DNA from: a gamma proteobacterium NOR5-3
GTDB lineage: Bacteria; Pseudomonadota; Gammaproteobacteria; Pseudomonadales; Halieaceae
DNA length: 64,000 nt
Assembly: GCA_000158155.1 (NCBI GenBank)
Contig: DS999407.1
Coordinates: 67,919 to 131,918, forward strand
Direction of reading: 5' to 3'
Positions 43,267 through 51,937 of this stretch are shown one piece after another (position 1 is the first letter of the stretch; each line of letters opens with the position of its first letter). The position numbers and the translations under genes were made by a program. The notes beneath the pieces were generated by a model. The model saw only the letters and a list, made by a program, of their open reading frames with translations. It was not told the DNA's origin and did no database searches.

Positions 43267-43326
43267 TGGTAGCTACGGGTGGACTTGAACCACCGACCCC
43301 CATTATGAAGACGGTGCGGCTGAGCG
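43267..43326 (-). pseudogene. Degenerate tRNA-Met (CAT) remnant
   Basis: On the minus strand the sequence ends GTAGCTACCA with an intact T arm (GGTGG, TTCAAGT, CCACC) and an anticodon loop TTCATAA. The 3' anticodon-stem strand and the D loop carry deletions, and the 5' acceptor strand is missing, so the gene is dead. tRNA 3' halves are common integration sites. This one lies next to a cluster of tyrosine-recombinase-like genes on its 5' side, the orientation expected for an element whose other end holds the intact tRNA. Confidence 0.65.
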
Positions 43327-43838
43327 TATTTAAAGTAGCTCAGTTAACGATAGCATATCTTAAAAGTAGTTGTAAAACGAAATTCCCTTTCTAGATCAAT
43401 AGCTTATAAAGGCGCATAGCGGATTTTGTGTAGGCCATAAAGACAAGTCCGCTCAGGCTATCAAATCACTCTGAAATTTTTTTCTTTGGGAAGGATGGAC
43501 TGGCTGGTCTCCAGATACTTCGGCAATGCTGGGGTCGTATATGCCCCAATATTTTTCTCATCTTCCATCATCGCGAGCGCTATCTAGGTTCGTTGCACCG
43601 TGCCAGCAGACCCTCGGAGCGGGGCTAGCCCGGTGAGATATTAGCTTAGAGGAGATAGGTGCGTATGCCTACCTACAGATTGAGGCTCGGCACGAGATGA
43701 TTACGGAAAAGCTTACATTTTAAGAATCGAGTAGCGCACACCGTTGGGCGTCGCTTCAATCAAAGGTTGATGCAGTCTCGACTCTGATTTCGACCTCTGG
43801 ACTGCTGCCGAATCTACCTACATTGGCTAGCTGACTTT
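43327..43838 (+). other. Intergenic region, nothing recognised
   Basis: About 510 bp between the tRNA remnant and the divergent gene of the recombinase island. Only short frames are open and no repeat matching the far end of the island was found by eye. Confidence 0.5.
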
Positions 43839-44591
43839 TTACGTTGGATCTGGCCAACACTTTGCTGCCTCTTTCAATTGCTCAACCGTCGGGATGTCGA
43901 CACTTTCAAATACGGCTCCAGGTACAGCATGCCTGCACTCGATGTGAAGTCTCTTAGATTTCCTCGATTTCCCCTCCAGCGTCGCGAGGACAACGTAGGG
44001 AATACGAAGCATGGATGCCGTCATAACAAGGAGTCCAAGTTCACGTGCCCATGCTGGCGATCCGACCATGATATGGCTCGAATTCGCATTGCAAATTAGA
44101 AGAGGATTTTCATCCCCACCTATTAACCGTAAATCAACTTGGTACGGCACTACACCATCCATGATCTTGCATTGACCAACATACTCTAGCTGCAGATCAA
44201 TGAACGGATCGATGAACAATCCAGACAGGTGTTGATGTGCAAGTGACACTAACTGCTTCTTATCTGCTGAAACGGATTCTTCGGCCCCCCTAAGATCTCC
44301 CTCCAGGCTTCCGTAATCCAACAACAGCGCATACTCAACCTTTCGCGCCAAAGCCGCTGAAAAAAGATAGGACGAATCGCCCGCGCGCTCCTCAAGCTTG
44401 TCAATCGCAACAGCCTTTTGAAGGCGTGTTCGATCGATATCCAACTCTCGCGCCAGTCCACTAACAAAGCCCCTCCCGTCCAGCCCGAGCTCTGCTCTCA
44501 GCTTCGCAAAGGCCTCCTTCCTTCGTTTGCTTTCCTCAAAGCGCTGCAACACTTTTTCTGAGAGAGGTTTCTTAGCGGACTTCAGTGTCAT
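43839..44591 (-). CDS. Hypothetical protein divergent from the recombinase operon
   Basis: A 250-aa protein. The ATG at 44591 is preferred (AGGAG five to six bases upstream) over an ATG five codons earlier. The N-terminal 45 residues are highly charged (KVLQRFEESKRRKEAFAKLRAEL), followed by a helix-turn-helix-like segment (FVSGLARELDIDRTRLQKAVAID). The C-terminal half mixes beta-strands (YQVDLRLIGGDENPLLICNA, IPYVVLATLEGK). No family is recognised. Its position, divergent from the operon across a short promoter region, suggests a regulator or accessory factor of the element. Confidence 0.6.
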   Translation of the reverse strand: MTLKSAKKPLSEKVLQRFEESKRRKEAFAKLRAELGLDGRGFVSGLARELDIDRTRLQKAVAIDKLEERAGDSSYLFSAALARKVEYALLLDYGSLEGDLRGAEESVSADKKQLVSLAHQHLSGLFIDPFIDLQLEYVGQCKIMDGVVPYQVDLRLIGGDENPLLICNANSSHIMVGSPAWARELGLLVMTASMLRIPYVVLATLEGKSRKSKRLHIECRHAVPGAVFESVDIPTVEQLKEAAKCWPDPT

Positions 44592-44711
44592 TTGAGCTCC
44601 TATCAATCAGTGTTCTTGGGAAAAAAACAAACAGCCAAGTCCCTTAGACACCCGTGAAGTGCTACTCGGGACCCCCGAACAGCACAGTGAAACGAACAAA
44701 ATTAGGTTTTT

Positions 44712-44740
44712 TTTAACTTTTTTAGTTGACTTGTTATAGT
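44712..44740 (+). promoter_or_regulatory. Candidate sigma70 promoter of the recombinase operon
   Basis: TTTAAC (44712-44717) and TATAGT (44735-44740) are separated by 17 bases in an AT-rich stretch upstream of the first gene at 44792. The -35 match is weak. Confidence 0.35.
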
Positions 44741-44791
44741 GGATTATCGCACATTCCTTGCGAAGAGCAAGAAGATAGGAACACAGAAGCA

Positions 44792-46363
44792 ATGGAAAAT
44801 CTCTCAGAGCACCCACCCAACCACGCGCCATCAAGAGCCCTGATCGGCGCCTTCGAGTCGTTTGGGATGGAGCTCACATCCGGCGCTCTCCCACAGGGAC
44901 TCGCGCCAAAAGTCGCCCATGCGCTCAACAATTGCGCATACCGCTGGCCGACAGACCCTGTGGTGTTGTTTTGTATGGATGCGCTGACCATCTCGCTAGA
45001 GAGAGCGGATCTTGCCCCACCGGTAAATGAGCCCGACGCCGGAGCCCGCCTCAAGGCACACCCGATGCTGCAGATAATCGCAGAGCTACCGGCTGGCGAT
45101 GTGGAAGATGTGGTGATCTTTATGTGCATCGTGGGTCACAGTCTGAGCGCGCCAATTGATCCGCCGATTCAAACCGCCCTGAAGATTCTTCGAACCCAAC
45201 TTGCCTTACCGAAGTTTGGGCACAGGAACACCCTTAATGCCAAACAGCGAAACCACCTCGCTGAGCTCACTACAGATTCGAACACCTTCCACAGCTGGTG
45301 GCTAAAGGTTACAAACGCGCACACCGCCCTAGCAATAAAGCCCAACGAAAGAGACCTGTGCCGATGCCTCAAAAATCTATCGGAATTGGTCCTGTGCGTA
45401 GACCGTACACTCGCTCCGCAGCTTGAATTGCTGCTAGAAACAGCACCTGAGGAGCGAGAGCATTACGCACTGAACGAGGTCCCACTGGGTGCTTTGACGT
45501 CGACAATGGCGCTGAGCGTAGAAGACGATTGGGAACTGCTTCAAAACATAGACGACATCGAAGAAGAATCAGGTCCAGTAAAGCGTGGTGAACTCTCCCA
45601 AGATACTTACGCGACCGATGAATCTGAGGACATTCACAAGACTAGCAGTTGGGCGCATATTGGCGACAGCACCATTTTTGCAAAGACTTTGTTGCGCCCT
45701 ACCGTTCGAAAAACGTTAGGCGACGCCTGTAAGAGAGCCCTCGACGCCGCTGAAGAAAGACTAAGAAATCACGAATCGCTGGGCGTCGATGAACTTTGCG
45801 CAATCGCCGTGTATTCCGCACTCATTCTTCCGTGCAACCCCCATGATGATCGCCTAATGCATACGCCCTACTTCAGCGATGATTTGTTTCCGCTGGGTAT
45901 CTACGTAAGCAGGTCAATTTTCCGAGCCGACTCTCAATTCCAGCCTCTCCCAGAGGTTGCCCACTACTACACCAGCCCGGTGACTCGCTACATGCTTGAG
46001 ATTCCGAGTGAGCTGCAGCGAGTCACAAAGCTGATCTACAAGCATTATGGGGAAAACACAACACTCGGATCTTTCTTTGCCACATTAAACATAGAGCCTG
46101 AGAAGGCAATAAAAGGCTGGCTAAAGGATGTGGCGAATCAATCCCATCAACCCGTGGTTCGAATCAACAGCTTCAATAACGAACTTCGGGAGTTTTCTGC
46201 CGCGCATTTCGATATGCCTGCACATACCATTTATTGCTTGCTGGCTGCCCCCAATCACGCTCCCGTTACCGACAGCTACTACGCATCTATTCGGGTTTCT
46301 CGACTCCGAACACTCTATACGAAACTCGTTGAGGCTTACCTGGAGGGCAAAGGGTATGAATGA
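44792..46363 (+). CDS. Unrecognised 523-aa protein, first gene of the recombinase operon
   Basis: The ATG at 44792 is chosen (AGGA 11 bases upstream) over an in-frame TTG at 44726 that coincides with promoter-like sequence. The protein is acidic and largely helical. Its last 60 residues (FDMPAHTIYCLLAAPNHAPVTDSYYASIRVSRLRTLYTKL) resemble the helical run that precedes a catalytic domain in large tyrosine recombinases. It overlaps the next gene by eight bases (ATGAATGA), and the next protein looks like a recombinase catalytic domain. I infer that the two may together correspond to one large recombinase split in two, or a dedicated partner pair. No catalytic residues of its own are evident. Confidence 0.6.
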   Translation: MENLSEHPPNHAPSRALIGAFESFGMELTSGALPQGLAPKVAHALNNCAYRWPTDPVVLFCMDALTISLERADLAPPVNEPDAGARLKAHPMLQIIAELPAGDVEDVVIFMCIVGHSLSAPIDPPIQTALKILRTQLALPKFGHRNTLNAKQRNHLAELTTDSNTFHSWWLKVTNAHTALAIKPNERDLCRCLKNLSELVLCVDRTLAPQLELLLETAPEEREHYALNEVPLGALTSTMALSVEDDWELLQNIDDIEEESGPVKRGELSQDTYATDESEDIHKTSSWAHIGDSTIFAKTLLRPTVRKTLGDACKRALDAAEERLRNHESLGVDELCAIAVYSALILPCNPHDDRLMHTPYFSDDLFPLGIYVSRSIFRADSQFQPLPEVAHYYTSPVTRYMLEIPSELQRVTKLIYKHYGENTTLGSFFATLNIEPEKAIKGWLKDVANQSHQPVVRINSFNNELREFSAAHFDMPAHTIYCLLAAPNHAPVTDSYYASIRVSRLRTLYTKLVEAYLEGKGYE

Positions 46364-47195
46364 GCACGAAGACGAAGATGTTGGCGCGTACCGCTTGGAC
46401 CCGTCAATACATAGTCAAGCAATGCATCAGCTAGCGGCCGACCTGCTGGAGACATGGCAATCGGTTCGCACCCTAAAAACGATTTCGAACAAGGATTACG
46501 CAACAGTAAATAGGTTCTTCACGCTTGTGGTGCTATGTCTGTTCGCGCTAACCGGGGCACGCCCACGTAATGCAGCCTTCTCCGACCTCGCATACCGTAT
46601 TAGCCATGACTTCGCCGTCCTACTCCCCAGCGATAAAGCATACAGCGACATGCATGGCCGGCGCCCAGTTGTTCTGCCGACGATACTGAGATATGCCCTC
46701 ATTGAATCAAGCAGGCTACGTAGGCTTTTGGTTGTTTTTCTTAGTGGCCACATGGATACCTCACGCTTTCGACACAGAGGCCCCACCGGAAAAGGTCGAC
46801 CACACTCGGTAGAGACAATTCAAACACGCACAACAGTGGCTTCCGGCGCATCAAAACGCTTCCCCTGGTACTTTTTCCAAGTCAGCGATCAGACAACGTT
46901 TCAGGCGATACGACCAATACTAAGCCACGAGGCGCTGTCGTTAGTTGACTCTCGCTACTCAGCGCGTGACAGCGAGTTTCGCGTTCAGCTCCGCCACTTC
47001 CTCGACGATGCTGGCGCCCCCCAGGCAGCAATAACTGCTGCTATGGGTCACAACGCGCTGATACGACCAAACTTCGGTATCGATCGATGGTGGAGCCTGC
47101 GCGACTTTCGCGATCTTGCAACGCCCTATCTAAATAAATACGCGTCGCAATATGGCTTCACTATTCCGACAACGTGGGCGACAAAAACTAACTAA
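46356..47195 (+). CDS. Tyrosine-recombinase-like protein lacking the nucleophile tyrosine
   Basis: A 279-aa protein with the layout of a tyrosine-recombinase catalytic domain. The box I arginine is R69 (LTGARPRNAAFSDL), a box II LRH is at 212-214, and a GH motif (MGHN) has H232. The histidine that usually starts HxxR is valine, and the position where the tyrosine nucleophile is expected, eight to nine residues after GH, reads Phe240 (RPNFGI). If this alignment is right, the protein cannot cut DNA and serves as a structural or regulatory subunit. It is translationally coupled to the upstream gene. Confidence 0.6.
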   Translation: MNEHEDEDVGAYRLDPSIHSQAMHQLAADLLETWQSVRTLKTISNKDYATVNRFFTLVVLCLFALTGARPRNAAFSDLAYRISHDFAVLLPSDKAYSDMHGRRPVVLPTILRYALIESSRLRRLLVVFLSGHMDTSRFRHRGPTGKGRPHSVETIQTRTTVASGASKRFPWYFFQVSDQTTFQAIRPILSHEALSLVDSRYSARDSEFRVQLRHFLDDAGAPQAAITAAMGHNALIRPNFGIDRWWSLRDFRDLATPYLNKYASQYGFTIPTTWATKTN

Positions 47196-47236
47196 CTAAC
47201 CGCATTGGCACTTCGCGGAAAAAGGAAAGCAATTAC

Positions 47237-49525
47237 ATGGAAATCGATGATCAAACCGAATCCCTTCTTTTCGCTAGGGCTCACTCCTGCCCGCCCCCGC
47301 CACCCCCGAACCTCGAGGACAAGAAGCGGGTATTTCACGCAACGCTCGAGAAAAGAACACTGACCACAGAAGACCCAGAGGAACTACGCCAGATCATCGC
47401 AATATCCGAGTATCTATCTGAAACCACTAGCGAACGTAACAGCTTGCTCCGAGACGTAGGCATTGATCCACCTAAAAAGGAGTCAAGGCTAACGCGACTG
47501 GTCAGAAGACAGGTGCAGGGCGTTCACGAACTCGATATCTTCGAGCGCAACATCCGACTGAGACGTGCCATCTCAAAGCTGCTGGAAACTCTGAACGTCC
47601 CGCCCGACGAAAAATTATCAAATCTTGCCGTTACAGACGTCATCGCACTCTCGATCATTGTCTTTGCAATAGAGCATGGCATCCCAAACCTATCCCTCGC
47701 CACCACCCTATTCGGTCGTCTTCTGCTCCACGGATACACAATAGGAGCTCATCAATACGCCGACTGTCGATTTGGTGATTATTCAGGCGTGCAAAATCTG
47801 CTGACGCATAGCTTGCCCATTGACGTCAAATATGTGGACGCAATTGTGCTTCTCTTAAACCACTTTGACCACATCGACCGCTCGGATCTCAAAAAAATGA
47901 GCGAGTCAAAAGAAACATATAAACGCATCGCTTGGTGGCTAAACAACCTTGAGTTCACGACTGAAAGAAGCTTCGAAAAATGTGCTCTTGATTTCAACCG
48001 ACTGCTGGAGAGTGAAATCTGCCTGGCAACGCCGCCGCCTCTTCGTCACACATTTTCAGGAAAAGCCACAATCGCAGCATTGACTATGGAGCAGCGCGCG
48101 CGGCTCCACCACTCAACTTTAAGGGTGCCCGAGACAGTTAATGACCTCGAAATTGATGAAGAATGCCGGCGCGCTGTGGGAAGCGATTCGATTCACGCGG
48201 CCGATGAAAAAAATAATAATTCACCGATCAAATTATCTGGAGAAGCACGACGTGACTTAACGGCGATTATAGGCGTTGCGGATGAAAAGGCTGGAAAGAA
48301 CGCCCCAGTATTTCGCCGGTTTCTTGGCGGATTTGTCACAGAATATTTGAACCAAGCTGAGAAAGGCCTCGCTCTTTGGGACTACCTATCGGCTCAGTAC
48401 TTGATTGAAATCAGTGAGCGGGGCACCCGACAATCTGCAGAGAACCCAGAGCGCGGCGTAGCAAGCACGATTCGTACGTACTTTCAGATTGTCTACGCGT
48501 TCTTGGCGTCGGTCTACACGGACGATGAGGTGCTTGACAATGCAACACTGGCGATCTCGCGCACATCGACCTATCTCAAAACGCTCGGCGATAAACGCGC
48601 CGCTGCTGAGCAACCCATTGACTATGCGCTGGAGCTGCTGTGTGAGACTCACGACATAGAACGTCCACCTCCGTATGTCATTTACGGGGCTAAAGCTCCA
48701 CCGCTCCTTGCGCGAAACTATATTGCCAATCATGCCACTTATTCTTCTGTATTAGCCATTGCGTATCGAGAACCGGACCCTAACCTGCGCTTCAGATATG
48801 TCCTTTCACTTTTGCTAATGTACAGGGCTGGGTTACGCATAGGAGAAACCCACGTAATCCAGCTACAAAGTCTTTCGGTAGAGCTGGGGTATCAAGGAAC
48901 TGACAAAGCATGCACAACCGCTGCGTTAACAGTGCACGTCCGGCGCAGAGGACGCTGGCGGCCAAAGAGCCGAGCAGGCAATCGAACACTAACCCTGCAT
49001 CTCTCAAACATCACCACAGAAGAATCCAAAACACTTGAGAAGCTCTTACGCATGCAACAGCGTGCGACCGATCGCACTAGCTACATTTTTTCGTCGGGTA
49101 GAGTGCGACAAGACAGCGTCACTGATAACACCATTGCAAATCAACTGCGCGCCCTCATGAAATGGGTGACCAGCGATCCTGAAGCAACTCTGCACGGTTT
49201 TGGTAGGAGAAGCTGCATTAATGCTTTTCTAGCGTGCGCTTTTGGCACCACCCCGAAACTCGCGGCTCTGAACACCCTTCTCTGTCCGAGTCGTCTCGGT
49301 CGGCGCAACATCCCCTTATCAATCGCGCACGGTGGCATGCGTCACACACACTTTCCTAGAGCTATGTGTAGCCTCTTCGGACACTCAAGTTTTACTGACA
49401 CAACCTTGGGTCAATACGGCGTTCATCAATCTGAGTTTTACCTTGAGTACTGGCAACGCCGGGAGGTTCTGAGTCTCGCAAAGAGCTTTTCCGGCTGGAT
49501 GCGTAGGATCCATGACTATGCCTAG
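47237..49525 (+). CDS. Large (762-aa) tyrosine-recombinase-like protein
   Basis: About 500 helical residues of unknown fold, starting with a proline run after residue 17, precede a C-terminal catalytic domain. Box I is MYRAGLRIGETHVI (R534). Box II reads HGGMRHTHF with R702 and H703, followed only 14 residues later by GHSS (H716), shorter than usual. The candidate nucleophile is Y727 (TLGQYGVH). It is therefore probably active and the main strand-exchange enzyme of the element. AAAGGAAAG precedes the ATG. It overlaps the next gene by 14 bases. I cannot assign it to a named trio such as Tn554, RIT or gamma-mobile-trio from sequence alone. Confidence 0.72.
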   Translation: MEIDDQTESLLFARAHSCPPPPPPNLEDKKRVFHATLEKRTLTTEDPEELRQIIAISEYLSETTSERNSLLRDVGIDPPKKESRLTRLVRRQVQGVHELDIFERNIRLRRAISKLLETLNVPPDEKLSNLAVTDVIALSIIVFAIEHGIPNLSLATTLFGRLLLHGYTIGAHQYADCRFGDYSGVQNLLTHSLPIDVKYVDAIVLLLNHFDHIDRSDLKKMSESKETYKRIAWWLNNLEFTTERSFEKCALDFNRLLESEICLATPPPLRHTFSGKATIAALTMEQRARLHHSTLRVPETVNDLEIDEECRRAVGSDSIHAADEKNNNSPIKLSGEARRDLTAIIGVADEKAGKNAPVFRRFLGGFVTEYLNQAEKGLALWDYLSAQYLIEISERGTRQSAENPERGVASTIRTYFQIVYAFLASVYTDDEVLDNATLAISRTSTYLKTLGDKRAAAEQPIDYALELLCETHDIERPPPYVIYGAKAPPLLARNYIANHATYSSVLAIAYREPDPNLRFRYVLSLLLMYRAGLRIGETHVIQLQSLSVELGYQGTDKACTTAALTVHVRRRGRWRPKSRAGNRTLTLHLSNITTEESKTLEKLLRMQQRATDRTSYIFSSGRVRQDSVTDNTIANQLRALMKWVTSDPEATLHGFGRRSCINAFLACAFGTTPKLAALNTLLCPSRLGRRNIPLSIAHGGMRHTHFPRAMCSLFGHSSFTDTTLGQYGVHQSEFYLEYWQRREVLSLAKSFSGWMRRIHDYA

Positions 49526-50345
49526 CAATGAACAAAAGGTCTCCGACCATCTTACTGTCGCTGCTAACGACCGAAAGCGCATTTTTTGCAAAGTTGAGAC
49601 ACGCCGAAAAGCGTGGCCCACCGCACTTCCGCCGTGGTGGAAAGACAGCAACAAATCCAGCGTGGAGCTACTAAATGTCTATACCGCATCTCCAGCAGAC
49701 CTTTTGTACGTACTCCTTAAAAACGAATTTCCAGAGATATCCCAACTCACGCGTGACTCGGAGGCTCACCGGTCGGCTGTCAAGACGATCATTGATGCTG
49801 CGGATCAACTAGCTACAGCCCTGGATTTTCCACATGTGGCTGTGACCGGTCAAAACAACCTGAACAAAGCGCAGGAGTATCCATGGCTTCGCGTTCAGTA
49901 CATCACGCCAATCGAGAGATTTCTAACCAGTATCCCGACGAGCCCGTGTTTTGAAGAAGTATTCCAGCGGAAGGGAATCTGGGAGCAAAACTACGTGTCC
50001 GTCCAAATACCTAGTGAAAACGGCGTCAGTACCCATCTTTCAGAATATTTCAGAATCTTCGACTACACGCATCTCGAAATTTTTCTCAAAGTTCTGCTGC
50101 ACGCGGGCTACTCCACGGATGACTTAGTTGTATCGACCGGTCCCGATTCAGCCGCAATAGCCTATATCAATTCACTAAACCTGAGCTCCGAGACCTTCTA
50201 CCGCGGCCTAAAGTTTCTTGGCAAAGAAGACCCAATAATTCTTGAAACCCGGCACAGCGCACACTCACTAACCCGCCATTCGCAACCGCTGTTCGTAGCC
50301 GGATTCATACTGATGCTTTGGCTTCAGATACCCAAATCGATTTAG
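49512..50345 (+). CDS. Hypothetical protein of the recombinase operon, 277 aa
   Basis: Starts inside the end of the large recombinase gene (ATG at 49512 or 49518). The N-terminus is basic and Trp-rich (KVETRRKAWPTALPPWWKD), which suits DNA or partner binding; the rest is mixed helical with no recognised motif. The C-terminal segment (LFVAGFILMLWLQIPKS) is hydrophobic. Its tight coupling implies that it works with the recombinase. Confidence 0.6.
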   Translation: MTMPSNEQKVSDHLTVAANDRKRIFCKVETRRKAWPTALPPWWKDSNKSSVELLNVYTASPADLLYVLLKNEFPEISQLTRDSEAHRSAVKTIIDAADQLATALDFPHVAVTGQNNLNKAQEYPWLRVQYITPIERFLTSIPTSPCFEEVFQRKGIWEQNYVSVQIPSENGVSTHLSEYFRIFDYTHLEIFLKVLLHAGYSTDDLVVSTGPDSAAIAYINSLNLSSETFYRGLKFLGKEDPIILETRHSAHSLTRHSQPLFVAGFILMLWLQIPKSI

Positions 50346-50358
50346 GAAATACCGATAC

Positions 50359-51339
50359 ATGGAAGATATGAATACTTGCTGCAAGTACTTTCACCACGTC
50401 GCATGCCCTACGCTAGCTCAATGCGAATGTAGCAATAGTGAATACATTGAAAGTTGCAATCGACCCATCGATCTCGGGATTACGGTTTCACTGTTAGAAC
50501 ACATACAACGCGACGCTGACGAAAACCACAATAACTATACAAAGATACAGAATACGCTCTCGGCGTTAATGCGAAATCTTTTGCCAGAGATAAATCCACT
50601 AAGTGGATCGACCGAACTCTTCTGGCGCTCAGAGGCACCTGACTCGCAAGGAAGGCGACCGATACGGTGCTACCTTCGTCATAAGGGCCAGAAAGAGTTT
50701 GTCGACTGCGCACTGACGGCTATTTATAGCCGATTAGAAAAGTACGCGGCCATCACTCAAGCACTCGTCGAGCAGACGAGGATTATCGCATGCGATCAAC
50801 AGTGCGCGGTTGCCGTCACGTATCAATATTCAAAGTCCCGTCCAATGCCTGGCGCGGCTCAATTTTCTGTAGAGCGAGGCTTGTATGCAAAGACGCTACG
50901 GATGCAGATTAATTCAGGAAAGACTATTGATGGGGCTCAGATTCACTTCGGTGCAGGAAAGTTACTTACGCTGCCTGATCTGTCATTCCTACGAGGTATA
51001 AAAGATAGACCTTTGAATTGTGGTCGCGAAAACGTCACCCTCATGCGCTGCGAGATTATCACCCATTATCGCGCGGGAAACGTGTATCACGTAAAGGTGT
51101 CTCACAACGAACAAGGAGTGCACCCGATGATAGTCACTTTAGAGATCCCGATACCAGTGTTGGACAACTCGGCTCTTCTGCGCAATCGGCGCCAGCAAGT
51201 CAATGTAATACTCGACCGCTGGTACATCTCTGTCCGAGGCCATTGGCGTACTAAAGCCCTTCATTTCCCAAGTAATCACGTTACTGGTGTAGAAGTCACA
51301 GAGATCATCGAAGTAACTGATAAAGGACCAATCGAGTGA
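50359..51339 (+). CDS. Hypothetical Cys-rich N-terminus protein, 326 aa
   Basis: Begins 13 bases after the preceding gene. The N-terminus has Cys at 7, 8, 16, 22, 24 and 33 and His at 12 and 13, a spacing that could bind zinc or another metal. The remaining 290 residues are beta-rich and basic (RNRRQQVNVILDRWYISVRGHW) and match no family I recognise. As the last gene of the operon it could be a targeting or accessory factor, or cargo. Confidence 0.6.
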   Translation: MEDMNTCCKYFHHVACPTLAQCECSNSEYIESCNRPIDLGITVSLLEHIQRDADENHNNYTKIQNTLSALMRNLLPEINPLSGSTELFWRSEAPDSQGRRPIRCYLRHKGQKEFVDCALTAIYSRLEKYAAITQALVEQTRIIACDQQCAVAVTYQYSKSRPMPGAAQFSVERGLYAKTLRMQINSGKTIDGAQIHFGAGKLLTLPDLSFLRGIKDRPLNCGRENVTLMRCEIITHYRAGNVYHVKVSHNEQGVHPMIVTLEIPIPVLDNSALLRNRRQQVNVILDRWYISVRGHWRTKALHFPSNHVTGVEVTEIIEVTDKGPIE

Positions 51340-51937
51340 TTGGATGCCGTCTCTCGACAGTATGGCGTGACACGCCAACTACTCACGGAATAAGGATCTC
51401 GGAACAGAAAACAAACACTTTAGCTCAGTAATTCGCCGAAAGAATGGGGCGGCAACAAGTCATTCTCATCATGGTAGATCAATGGCTTCTCTTGGGAGAC
51501 TTGCTTATCGCGGGATCGCGGATATGCTGGGTGCGCACCGTTCCACGTTGCAACTCCATCCCGGTGCGCGGGTAAGCTTTGCCGAGACAGGCGACGCACG
51601 TTTTACCGACACCCTGCTGTAGTTCAACCAAAGGACGGCCACATTGGTGACTGGCGACGGTCGGCGCGGGAATATCTCACCAAAGCTGCACGCACTGATC
51701 AATGACGTCTGTAGGTGCGATCTGTTTGAGGCCGTCGACGAAGCCTGACTGACGACAGTACTACAACGACTCAACGTGAACCCGGTCAATAACTGAGCGC
51801 TTACGAGCAACCAAGGGTATTAGGCGTAGTTCTAAGTGACGCAGTTCACAACTTTCGAAAGGCTAGACGAGATTTAATTTTCCTCGCTCTGTGAGTCTGG
51901 TATTTATTTGGATAAATGCTTTGGAGGTTGTAGTGCC
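51340..51937 (+). other. Intergenic region with possible decayed coding sequence
   Basis: About 600 bp after the recombinase operon. On the plus strand a broken frame (AYRGIADMLGAHRSTLQLHPGARV, then internal stops) looks like old coding sequence, but I could not name it. No terminator or island end repeat is evident. A TAGCTCAGT matching one beside the tRNA remnant is at 51421. Confidence 0.35.

Noticed and set aside
43336-51430. Shared TAGCTCAGT at 43336 and 51421 as possible att core of the island
   Set aside because: Only nine bases with no flanking identity, and the sequence is the common tRNA D-arm consensus, so chance or tRNA ancestry explains it.
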